Part shown: positions 1 through 8,350 of the stretch, piece by piece
Layout of the letters: each line of letters opens with the position of its first letter
Numbering within the stretch: the stretch's first letter is position 1
Origin: Rhodocollybia butyracea
Taxonomy: Eukaryota > Basidiomycota > Agaricomycetes > Agaricales > Omphalotaceae
DNA: 21,192 nucleotides
Assembly: GCA_015501585.1 (NCBI GenBank)
Contig: JADNRY010000937.1
Span: 1 to 21,192, forward strand
Direction: 5' to 3'
Translations under genes and position numbers: made by a program
The notes under the pieces: model-generated
Told to the model about the DNA's origin: nothing
The model's database searches: none
What the model saw: the letters and a program-made list of their open reading frames with translations, nothing else

Positions 1-167
1 ATAAGGAACGAGCTGAAGACGAAAAAACTGCATATGATGTTAGTCTCTTTCTTGTCAATGTGCATATGTTCTTATACTGACGTACGTTTCAGAACAAGAA
101 GAATAGTGCTGGTAGCGGCGGTAGTGGTGCCGAGGAAGCCGGAAACGACGAAGAAGATGACGACTGA
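1..167 (+). CDS. HMG-box chromatin protein, NHP6-like (3' end only)
   Basis: Two terminal exons are visible, 1-38 and 93-167, joined in phase 0 over a 54-nt intron (donor GTTAGT at 39, acceptor TTTCAG ending at 92). Exon one reads KERAEDEKTAYD, which matches the end of the third helix of an HMG box of the NHP6/HMGB type (a D-K-x-R-A/Y-E-x-E-K-x-x-Y pattern). The last exon is a short low-complexity tail: Lys, then Gly/Ser, then acidic, ending EEDDD before TGA at 165-167. Such a tail is typical of basidiomycete NHP6-like proteins, which bend DNA and assist the FACT histone chaperone in the nucleus. The start and most of the box lie outside the window. No frameshift is seen. The family call rests on about a dozen box residues plus the tail, so another HMG-box protein is possible. 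Confidence 0.6.
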
Positions 168-517
168 AAGCGTTCTGTTGCTTCATGTTGTTGTACAGCA
201 ATGATATATATCTTTGCTCGTTATATTTCCTGCCCTCGTATCCTTTTCACTTCGCTCACCTTCGCTTCTGACTGCTCTGCCCTAACTTAGTATCATATCC
301 CTGTCTTCTTTGTCAGACTTCTTCAGCTTACCGTACCTTTTTTCCGGAAGGTTTTCCTCTTTATTTTATTCGCTCTTCATATCAAGTCCAAGTTTATATC
401 TCTGTTTGTACTGTATGTGCTAATACTTATTTAGTATTGCCGAATGGTCATACCCTGTGCTACATATGTTAACTACTGTATAAAGTCCGATTTCTCGTTC
501 GCCGTCGTTGCCACCGT

Positions 518-537
518 CATCTGTACAGGTACAGATG
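518..537. repeat. perfect 9-nt inverted repeat, 2-nt spacer
   Basis: CATCTGTAC, then AG, then GTACAGATG. The arms are perfectly complementary. It lies about 350 nt downstream of the HMG-box stop. It could be a dimeric protein-binding site or part of a 3' processing region; no function is visible. Confidence 0.6.
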
Positions 538-555
538 CTATGCGTTCAGCAGGAG

Positions 556-575
556 ACGCGTGGCTTGGCACGCGT
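556..575. repeat. inverted repeat made of two ACGCGT boxes
   Basis: ACGCGTG, a 6-nt spacer, then CACGCGT, a perfect 7-nt inverted repeat. ACGCGT is the core of the fungal MluI cell-cycle box bound by MBF-type factors. No promoter or gene start is evident nearby, so a regulatory role is only a possibility. Confidence 0.5.
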
Positions 576-1110
576 TCCGTTATGATGAATGGTCTACTCA
601 TACTATGCTATTGGACGCTTTGACCGAATAAAATGAGAATTGTTGCTGGTGAGTAGGTGGACCAATAGAGAGTTTCTGTGCGTATAAAGCGGTTGTCACC
701 TGGAAAAAGTAAGTGTTGCCGGGTGATTACAGCGATGAACAAGTAACATGGGGCAGTCGGAGGGGAAGTAGAATTAACCATGTTGTTCCCCTGTTTAACT
801 AGTCGTTTCTTTTTGACGCTGTTAATCAGCCGTGTCGGCGAACTTAAAGGACTGGCTCTTAAATTTCAATCTAATCAACAAGGCGCCATTTTGTTCGCCA
901 CGAGAAGTTAGGTAGACACGGGAGAGCACGGGAGCCGTCCTGAAGCGTCCTGAAGACAGCGACGACTCCCTGAGCGGATAGATTAGCGCGGAGCAGGGTT
1001 ACTTTAATACAATGTTCGTATGTCCATGATAAGATACAGAGAAAAGGGTGTAGGAGGGAGGGTAGCGCAGAATACACCAAAATGGCTTGTAAGTAACTAC
1101 GTGTGTCCAC

Positions 1111-1193
1111 AGTCAAGTTAGAAAATAGGGAAAACTTGTAATGAGAAGATTTACCTGAGGGCTCGCAGTCAAGTTAGACAAGGGGAAAACTTG
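1111..1193. repeat. imperfect direct repeat pair
   Basis: The motif AGTCAAGTTAGA, a short A/G-rich spacer, then GGGAAAACTTG occurs at 1111-1138 and again at 1167-1193. The copies differ by a few bases in the spacer. The second copy overlaps the hairpin at 1153-1214, so the two repeats belong to one repeat cluster. Confidence 0.6.
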
Positions 1194-1214
1194 AGACTAC
1201 TGCGGCCCTCAGGT
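1153..1214. repeat. imperfect inverted repeat (hairpin)
   Basis: The left arm starts ACCTGAGGGC (1153) and runs to about 1175. The right arm ends GCCCTCAGGT (about 1205-1214) and begins AACTTGA at 1188. The outer 10 nt pair perfectly except for minor shifts, and the inner TCAAGTT/AACTTGA also pairs. The right end runs directly into the AGGT microsatellite of the next element. Confidence 0.6.
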
Positions 1215-1336
1215 AGGTAGGTAGGTAGGTAGTAGGTAGGTTTAACCGGCGCGGTCCCATTTAGAAACAGCCGGGTTCCACGCAACACATATCGCGCCTA
1301 GATATATGTGCCGTGGGCATCTAACCTCAACATTGC
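1211..1336. repeat. duplicated ~95-nt element, copy 1, with TAGG microsatellite
   Basis: An (AGGT)n microsatellite (1211-1240, with one imperfect unit) is followed by a 96-nt unique segment, 1241-1336, starting TTTAACCGGCGCGG and ending CTCAACATTGC. The segment contains a potential stem (CACATAT pairing with ATATGTG) and a CCGGC/GCCGG pair. Read on the minus strand it is a short sequence with a simple CTAC-type repeat at its 3' end, which is how SINE-like or MITE-like elements often look. I see no convincing Pol III A or B box, so the class is unproven. Confidence 0.7.
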
Positions 1337-1399
1337 AGGAGTATAAGTAATTAAGGAAAAACATGAGTAATGAGAAATCAAATAAACATTCAATTTGAA

Positions 1400-1521
1400 A
1401 GGTAGGTAGGTAGGTAGGTAGGTAGGTTTAACCGGCGCGGTCCCATTTAGAAACAGCCGGTTCCACGCAACACATATCGCGCCTAGATATATGTGCCGTG
1501 GGCATCTAACCTCAACATTGC
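1400..1521. repeat. duplicated ~95-nt element, copy 2, with TAGG microsatellite
   Basis: Second copy in direct orientation: microsatellite 1400-1426, then 95 nt (1427-1521). It matches copy 1 at every base except for one missing G (CCGG here, CCGGG in copy 1) and a different microsatellite length. A 63-nt unrelated A/T-rich spacer (1337-1399) separates the copies. Near identity implies recent duplication or recent insertion of two family members. Confidence 0.7.
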
Positions 1522-2999
1522 TGTGATGAGAGGCTGGTTCCTCCGGTCGCACAATGCCGCTGCTAGATACGAGACAGGTAGTTTGAGGCGCACACTTTGT
1601 TTTTTTGGATTAGTATCTCAAACTTTTACGGTTTCTTTGTCCTCCATGCAACACTTAGATTTCCTCGAATCCCGCATCCAGACTCGTTTCATCCTTAGGA
1701 GCCTTTGCCTAGTACCTACCAGACCAGATTACTTGAACAGAGCTCATTGTTATCCAGAGGCTCAATTTCTCGAAGCAATTTTCAGTCCAATATTATAGCT
1801 AATGCAACAGGGTCTTCTTCCTCAGTTGCAAGACGAAGGACTCCTGGACACTGTGTCGCCAATAGTCTGGATGATGTTCGGGGCAAATGGGAAGAGCACC
1901 CACATTGTCACCATCTTTGTATGTTGAGCTTCTGGTAAGAGTTCTTGAGTGCGAGTCATTGTTAGGGTAAGGGAGGAGGGAAAAAGGAGGCGTAAAACTG
2001 TCAAGCGCTGTTAGCCGCCACAGGCCCCCTGAATTGACGGGGATCAAGGATCAGACCCGCCTCGTCGGCGGAGGTGTGTAGCATGCAATTTCGACCACTC
2101 TAGTTAAACTGTATCGACTTTCATGGAAAGGTAGTTTGGATCATTAATCATCGAGAAACATTGCACCAGTCAAAGTCCAGCATACGGTCTTTCCAGGTAC
2201 ACTTAATCCGATGATGATTAGCCCAGCCTCTACATATCCTCACTCTGTTAGCGACCTCTGCAAGGATAACTAACATTTCCTTAATATTCATAGACAGGTT
2301 GTGGGCGGTGAACGATTTATTATTGACCTTAGTATTGATAGAAAGTGAATGATAGGGGACGTTGGGTTGTAAGGCTAGCAAATTACTGCCGAGGATGTTC
2401 CCAATGTTTGCTATCCTTCCGAGAGTTCCATATCATTGCAGAAGGTAATGATTACAGCCAGCGATGGTTGTGCCATGTTGACACGAAGTGAAACGAAAGG
2501 GGCCAATCCAATAACGTCGACTACGACTTCGACATTGTCTAAGCCGCGAAAAAAATATTGCCTAAGGTCACATATTGGCCTTTACAAGTCTATTTGTGCT
2601 CTAAGAAGTCCACATTTCACCATGGTCGAGCCCTTTTTCTCTTTACTGAGGTTTAGGCGCTCGAGGGATGATGGTGGTATAGCGGGGACCTTAGGTACGG
2701 GGCATGAGCTCGAACCGATGGAAAGGAGAACGGGGTCTTAGGCGCGCTGAGCGTACACTGACCATCGGTGAGTGAAGTGCTGCAGTGAGCATGAGGCTGA
2801 GAACACTTACCTCGTTGATTAGATTTTTGTAAACTCACAACTTTAAATCCAACTGAACACGTATTCAGGACAAATGTAACTAGACAAAAAGTTGCCCTTC
2901 AAGTCTACAATAAACAAAATTATTACCGGTCGGAGGTTTTGAACTTTGAGATGTTTAACGATGTTGGGATATACCTCTGTAACTTTGTTCTAAACCACC

Positions 3000-3512
3000 A
3001 TGCCGCGCGCTTCGAAAAAGCGACGTTTCTCAGATGCCGACTATCGACCTTCTGGATCGGTTCGAAAAAAGCTGAGGCAGAGAAGCCCATCTCCGCCACC
3101 TAATCTGGCTACATCTTCTTCAGTGGGTACTAATAGGGGTGCTGACACGGACTTGTATGCTCCTGTTCTTGATATGCCTATCAGCAGTGCTCCAGCCTCA
3201 CCACACTTTGATAATGATGAACCAGACACGCCTATCCCTTTGCTCAACCTCCAGCCCCTCCCAGATATTACACCTGCTACTCCCAGGCATGCTCAAGTCA
3301 GCCCTGGTCAGCCACAGACCCCTATGTCGGTGCTACTGAGTACTCCAACCCACTTGCGCGGCCGTCCTCGCGTACGACGCGCACATCGTAATCCCCTGGC
3401 TAATACGATTACCGACCTGAGTCATGCACCTATACAGTGGGAAGACAGACAGGCCGAAATCCAGAGGCTCAAAGCAGCTACCAAAGGTTCTCAGGAGCTC
3501 AACACAGATTAA
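3000..3512 (+). CDS. hypothetical small basic, disordered protein
   Basis: An uninterrupted 170-codon frame opens in a good fungal start context (CCACC-ATG). The N-terminal 30 residues are rich in Lys/Arg (SKKRRF, then RKKLRQRSPSPPP) and resemble a bipartite nuclear localisation signal. The middle is Pro/Ser/Thr/Asp-rich with repeated TP and SP dipeptides (candidate proline-directed phosphorylation sites). A second basic patch (RGRPRVRRAHR, around residues 120-130) precedes a short possibly helical C-terminus. No domain is recognised. Composition suggests a nuclear, intrinsically disordered protein; this is inference. The frame is intact, unlike most neighbours. The stop might itself be a frameshift product, but the following sequence gives no clear continuation. 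Confidence 0.55.
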   Translation: MPRASKKRRFSDADYRPSGSVRKKLRQRSPSPPPNLATSSSVGTNRGADTDLYAPVLDMPISSAPASPHFDNDEPDTPIPLLNLQPLPDITPATPRHAQVSPGQPQTPMSVLLSTPTHLRGRPRVRRAHRNPLANTITDLSHAPIQWEDRQAEIQRLKAATKGSQELNTD

Positions 3513-4124
3513 GTTCCAGTCTGTCAGGAGCAAAATCACATCACCACTCGACAGCAGGGACTGGTTCGAGTCTACAGATTATCGGATCTACACATGCATT
3601 ATTATAGTAGCTACTAGTATCCGTCCTCTTTCCTGGATCCTCATCTTTACCTGTTCTTTGGTATTCTTGTCTGCGGCTCTCTGTATTGTATCCCTTTTAT
3701 CTCATACTGCAAATATTCTTCATTGCGCTTTCTTTTCAAGTTTACACAAAGTACAATAAGTAATACGGTCAGCTGTGCGCCAAGTAACAGCGGTCACGTG
3801 CAGCTCCTTGCCTTTGTCCCAAAGTGGAACACAAAAAACTCATTGTTCTTTCTTTTGTACTCGCTTATAGTTACGTTGTCTCTATAGAATGGACCAGCTA
3901 AAACGTGTTCGATGTCCCAAAGACTTCAGCTTCTTTCCTTTCCCCCACCACTCTGATCGTCGACTGAGTCGCGAGCAGTTTTCTCGTTTCTCCAACGTCT
4001 AGACTTGACGTATACGCTCATTAACGACTTGACTTGCTCATCAGATTCTGTGCTTGCCTGGTCGCTTGCATCAACTCCTAGTCTCCTTTTAATTCTCTCA
4101 AAAGCAACAGAAACAATCTTCACA
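3513..4124. other. intergenic region / promoter of the downstream membrane-protein gene
   Basis: About 610 nt without a supported gene. Pyrimidine-rich tracts occur near 3920-3960 and 4060-4120, as in many basidiomycete core promoters. A CACGTG E-box lies at 3795-3800, about 330 nt upstream of the next ATG; whether it is used cannot be judged. A GGTTCGAGTCT string near 3562 resembles a tRNA B box but no tRNA can be folded around it. Confidence 0.4.
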
Positions 4125-5145
4125 ATGCTGCCTCCTCGCGCTTGTAAGTACCTCAAACCTTCCTCACATTCCCCGTTAACTTTGTGTGTAGATGTCTTCA
4201 TTGGTCTCAACATCATCCGTGCTCTGAGTATTATCGCTCTGATCCTTGTCTTTGCAAGCAATATCGTTACTTTGGTACACGATGTTGAAGCGGTTAACCG
4301 ATTTATGGCGGCCAAAGCCAGTGACTCGTCGAGTTCGAGTAATTCGACGATAACGGATATGCTCAATTGTGACTATATCGAGTGAGTACGGATGGTCATG
4401 TACAGTACGCAGATACTTATCATCGATTCAGAGACAGCACAGTACCTAACCAGCCTGCTGGAATCTTCTGGGCTGTCCTCAACAGGCTGTTGATCATCGG
4501 ACAGACAGTCGTGCTGGTATTGTCGGAATTGGGCTGGCCCTCGGCGTTCTTCAAACCGATTCTTTCCCGTGCTTGGAAAGGACTTTGGTCTCGGTGCCCT
4601 TGGTGTCATACAATGCTTGCAAGTCTTAGTTTTCCTCTTTGAAAACAGAGATTGATTTTCCTTTCAGGATCGGCGCTGCCATCTTATCTCACTTTGTTGA
4701 TGATTTTACTCTCGTCTCAGCCTTCTTCCTCTTCTCCATTGGTTGCCTCAACATCTTTGTTGGACTTGTCTTCCGTCAGGGTGCTAAATCCAAACGCTCT
4801 GTCACCTCCTGGCGCGAACACGCCAAAAGTGCGCTTCCAACCATGTAGCAGGAGTAGATGTGCGTCCGATGATGTCTAATGCCCCATCGTTTGTTTCGCA
4901 TGCTTTTGGCAAAGACAAGGAAAGGAATTCCACTGCGTCGGAGAGTTCAGAAAGTAGTGGACCAGTAGATTGGATGGACTCGGATTCGGAAGCAGGGAGA
5001 GAAAGCTGCTGCCATGAAAGGTTCGTTCTCCTGGAAAATGCTAACCTTCCAAATACTAAATTTGCTTGCAGGCTACTTTATCTCGAAACCCGTCGAGTCT
5101 CTTCCCCGCTATGCTCCCAAATCAGCTGGTAGTAGCTCTGATTAG
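4125..5145 (+). CDS. four-TM fungal membrane protein (DUF7598-like?), frameshifted
   Basis: Five exons fit a single protein: 4125-4143, 4192-4381, 4432-4618, 4668-5020 and 5072-5145. Introns are 48-51 nt and phases agree. Four hydrophobic segments are seen: IGLNIIRALSIIALILVF and following; AVLNRLLIIGQTVVLVL; a segment spanning the exon 3/4 junction (about GALGVIQCLIGAAILSH); and SAFFLFSIGCLNIFVGLVF. A Ser-rich, acidic, probably cytosolic tail ends SKPVESLPRYAPKSAGSSSD. The pattern fits a basidiomycete membrane-protein family that I associate, unverified, with DUF7598; function unknown. The protein continues only by changing frame three times: an extra A in AAA at 4553-4555, a base lost in the C-run near 4840, and an extra base around 4995-5010. 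Exons 1-2 are undamaged. Sequence error or a decayed allele are both possible. Confidence 0.7.
4619..4667 (+). other. GC-AG intron (intron 3 of the membrane-protein gene)
   Basis: The donor reads GCAAGT instead of GTAAGT, and the acceptor is CTTTCAG. Splicing TT|...|G restores a Leu codon, keeps the frame, and joins GVIQCL to IGAAILSH inside the third membrane helix. The nearest GT (GTCTTA, 3 nt downstream) would break the frame. GC-AG introns are a known minor spliceosomal class in fungi. Confidence 0.65.
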
Positions 5146-5547
5146 TTGATAAAGATTTTTTATTTCTCGAACTTTGGACGTACTGTCATGAACGCTCACG
5201 ATTACAATTGCATATTACCATCGTATCTAATTTTGTTCTCCTAAATGCTGTAGCAATAGACAAAATGCTTTCCCCTGTAGACGCCCGAGTTCCGTCCGAA
5301 TACGGATTTCTCCTGTCTGATCTATAACACAACTTGCTTTTATTCATTCTTGAAAACTTTGAACAGTCAATCAGGACTTGGGAATTCCGTGCGTTTGTCC
5401 TGCAACTCCGTCAAAGAGATGTTTCAATTTCCATTATCGTGGATCAGCTTTCGACGACACTAAAATATTGGAAAACTTAAGGTGAGTACTGAGCTTTACA
5501 GCTTTATGAATTAAAAATTAATCAGGCCACGCAGTTGCGCTGTTTAA
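5146..5547. promoter_or_regulatory. tuberin promoter and 5' UTR
   Basis: About 400 nt of AT-rich sequence lies between the membrane-protein stop and the tuberin ATG at 5548. A probable 5' UTR intron occupies 5482-5525 (donor GTGAGT, acceptor AATCAG, 44 nt). No TATA box or known operator stands out. Confidence 0.4.
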
Positions 5548-7693
5548 ATGGCCCCTCAGGATGGAGACAGTCTCAAACTTCGGCCAAGAGCAAACACGAC
5601 GACGACGGCATTTTCTTCGTTCTCTGCAGCATGGCGCAAACCAAAAGTCGAAACTCTAGCCACACCCTTGGCTCCGTTATCTGTTGACGAACTCATTCAA
5701 TCTCTGTTGCCTCCTGCAGTCCCTGGCCTGGCAAATGCTCGTGCACTTGCCAGTGCACTGTGTACATATTCTCCACTTCCTCGCCACACAGCGCTTATGC
5801 CTGTTTTGGGTGCCTTATGTGCTTCAGATGCTCCGGTTCCGCTTCAGGCAGCCGGTTTCGATATGTTGTCTGCGTATTGGGAAAATAGCGAAGCAAAAAG
5901 TCTTGAATTAGCTGACAGGATGTCGTATTTTGCCCTGTTCACTGGTCAGGCAGCGGCTACGTGGAGTACAGAGCTCTGGGAGCCCAAGTTCAAGGCGCTG
6001 AGGGCGATAACAAAGTTTGGTATAGATATTCTAGGCATCGAAGTCCAGTTCTTCAACGTGCTTAAACTTTGGATCATGGACGCGTTTGAGGATCTCTTTG
6101 TGCTCGATCCTAACGAACGCGCTGAACGGGCCGAGAGGGAACGAAGTATCGAAATACTCTCTGCCTTCTTGAATTCTGTTATTGACAACCCAGAAATCAT
6201 GGCTCGCATCACAGAGGAAGAGTTTATGGCTGTATTGGAGTTTTATGGGAATATGATTGACCATTGTATCGATCAGCCCCCCAGGCCCACATCCCCCAGT
6301 TCAGCTGTCGAACCAAGACCCACATACCAACATCACAGACAGCAGTCTTCTATGTCCATAAACTCACTACCTTCTCCGACATTTTCCAGCCCTCCTCCCC
6401 CACCTGTCATGAAGCAGCCGGTCGACATCGCTGTCTCATTGTACATTACTCACCTAACCAAACAGCTGAAACAGCTGCCTTCCGCCTCTCTCGCTGTTAT
6501 CCTTCCACTTCTCTTCCGTGCTCTAGCGAGTTGTGCTTCTCCCCTCGCCCGTCTTACTGTCATGTCCTCCCGCAACGCCGGTAAACGTTCGAACGTCGAA
6601 GACCAAATTAGTGATACTCTCAACTCCCTCCTCTCAGGACCCTACTCCACCACTTGCCTCCGTATCCTCCAACAGAGCCTCTACCCACCAATCGTCGAGG
6701 ACACCTCCCTGAAACCCAAAGACGTACAAATGGCGATACAAACATCATTCGGTGCCTTTCGCAGTCTGAGAGAATATATTCGTCGAACCTTATCTACGAG
6801 ACTTGCGAGGGCATATATTTCTAAGGAGAGCGCGACGGGATATTCGCATTTCGGGCGCTCCAACGCATTTGGATCTGTCGAGGGATATGTTGGAGCGCGC
6901 GTGGCCCAAAGCTGAGGGTCTTCGTCTGGTTTGACGGGTTCTGCTAACGGATGGGACGCAGCGAGGTTTAAAAAATCATTGGCGGGAAGTACTCATGCCT
7001 GGGTTGAGTTTTGGTATACTTATAGTGACCCAGCTGGTGAGGAGACAACGTGGGTGAAAGAAGGAAAGGAAAGAGTTCTAGAGGAAATTGCGGGGATATT
7101 AAAAGATGTGGTACAGGAGATCGAGTCAAGAGAAGAGGTAATTCTGAAGCTGGATGAGGAAGAGGCCCGGACGGTTGGCGAAACGTTGTTCCAGCTGCAG
7201 GATATGTGTTGGTTCTCAAGTAAGTCATCTGTCTATATGACTCAACTCCAGCTGCAATCCATTTTACAGAAATCCTGACGGTACGCCCTATATAATGCCC
7301 CTCTCACAACCTTCGAGTGCTGCAACGCCTTCCTCCGTTCACTCTGTCTTCTCCTCGCTCTCGACCACACAACCATAATCCTTTCTCCACCATTGTCAAC
7401 TACCCTCTTACGCGTTTCCTCTCACCTCTTCGACTCTGATACTGCGAAATTACCGGAGATTATGAGGGAGAATCTATCTCCCACTTCGCCCGAGTGGCTG
7501 GAAAAATTGGAAGGAGCTGCTAGAGAGCCCTCTTGCGATGAATAGTCGCAAGGCGCTGACAAGAAAAGCAATGATGAAAGTGTTGGTCAGTACGTATGAG
7601 GATGTAAAGGATTTGAGAGGGGTGATTGTATGAGTGGGAGGCGTCTGCAAGCCATGACCCCAAATGAAGAAGATGAAGAAGCATCTTGGTATT
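5548..7693 (+). CDS. TSC2: tuberin (TSC2) homologue, N-terminal part, frameshifted and separated from its C-terminal part
   Basis: A clean 455-codon frame starts at ATG 5548. It is helical and resembles the tuberin N-terminal HEAT-like region, which binds TSC1/hamartin in animals. Signal continues past its stop in shifting frames: HLDLSRDMLERAWPKAEG (frame 2, after an extra T near 6849-6852), then NGWDAARFKKSLAGSTHAWVEF (frame 1, from about 6950) up to CWFS. A 50-nt intron (7220-7269, GTAAGT...TTACAG) follows, then KILTV, then RYALYNAPLTTFECCNAFLR in a further frame, and finally ALTRKAMMKVLVSTYEDVKD near 7560-7610. The RYALYNAP stretch corresponds to the I-R-Y-N segment near residue 230 of human tuberin. 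Coding signal fades at an intron-like GTACGT (7694). At least five frame changes are needed. The remaining two-thirds of tuberin appear only at 16295. TSC2 is normally one gene, so this is a broken or interrupted locus. Confidence 0.75.
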
Positions 7694-7739
7694 GTACGTA
7701 ATTTTTTGCACACAAGTACACTTTGCTTCTCTGTAGTGC

Positions 7740-8350
7740 TAAGTTTTGCTACTATTGTTATGACCAAGTAACAATGATTTGAAACAGGCCCCGAATCGCT
7801 TTACAGAATATGACTTCACGTAACTGAAAGCTCAGTCACCCAGATAGCAGGCTTAACTCTCGAAGGAAAGGTACACGTAGTTGACTGAACACGTTGTACA
7901 ACATGTTATTCAAACAAGAACAGTGAGAGTAGGTGTGGATTCATGGCGTAACCGCACCTCGCCGCACTAGCCAAAACTGCGCCTTAGGTGGCTGATCCAG
8001 CATCCTTCGTATGATAAGTACCGGAGAAGTAGTCGAATACATCGGCTGCAAAAAAAGGTTTAGTAAGTTGGAGTGCAATGGTCAGAAATTAAGTTCGTCG
8101 ATATCCGAGCCACATGTTGTCAAAGGCAAATTCTTGACACCCTTTAGTAGTTGAGATCATCCGGATTCCGAACTGCAAGGAACTTCAATCTGAGCATCAA
8201 TACATACGTATATTGCGGGGACCGCGCCGGTTCTTCTTTCCTTTCTTACTAATGCCGCAACAGATGCCGGATGACGAACTCAAATCGGGACCGTGGGCGC
8301 TTAAGTTCTTGACTTGCTCCTTTCATACGCGTTCTACATGACGACAGCTA
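7740..8350. other. left junction and intergenic region upstream of the regulator gene
   Basis: No protein is supported here. The tuberin-like signal ends before about 7760. The region contains short palindromes (for example GTTGTACAAC near 7895) and, at 8218-8232, the 15-mer GGGACCGCGCCGGTT. That 15-mer is the exact reverse complement of the start of the duplicated elements at 1244-1258 and 1430-1444. No terminal inverted repeat or target-site duplication marking an insertion edge was found by eye. Confidence 0.4.

Larger units (their letters stand above)
168..2999. other. gene-poor intergenic region with repeats
   Basis: After the HMG-box stop there is a T-rich 3' UTR-like stretch to about 480. 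No reading frame in this 2.8 kb carries a recognisable protein. Frames of 60-100 codons exist on both strands but overlap each other and lack family motifs. The region holds two short palindromes (518-537, 556-575) and a repeat cluster (1111-1521), listed separately. A plus-strand stretch at 1830-1925 reads as a plausible peptide (QLQDEGLLDTVSPIVWMMFG) but I could not tie it to a family or to flanking exons. Confidence 0.6.

Noticed and set aside
1493..1938. Overlapping plus-strand frames of 77-101 codons
   Set aside because: They overlap the repeat copy, overlap each other, and show no domain, credible start context or splice partners.
2436..2741. 101-codon plus frame
   Set aside because: No family motif and irregular composition; it is consistent with chance in a gene-poor region.
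3555..3575. tRNA gene suggested by a B-box-like GGTTCGAGTCT
   Set aside because: No matching acceptor, D-arm or anticodon arm can be folded around it.
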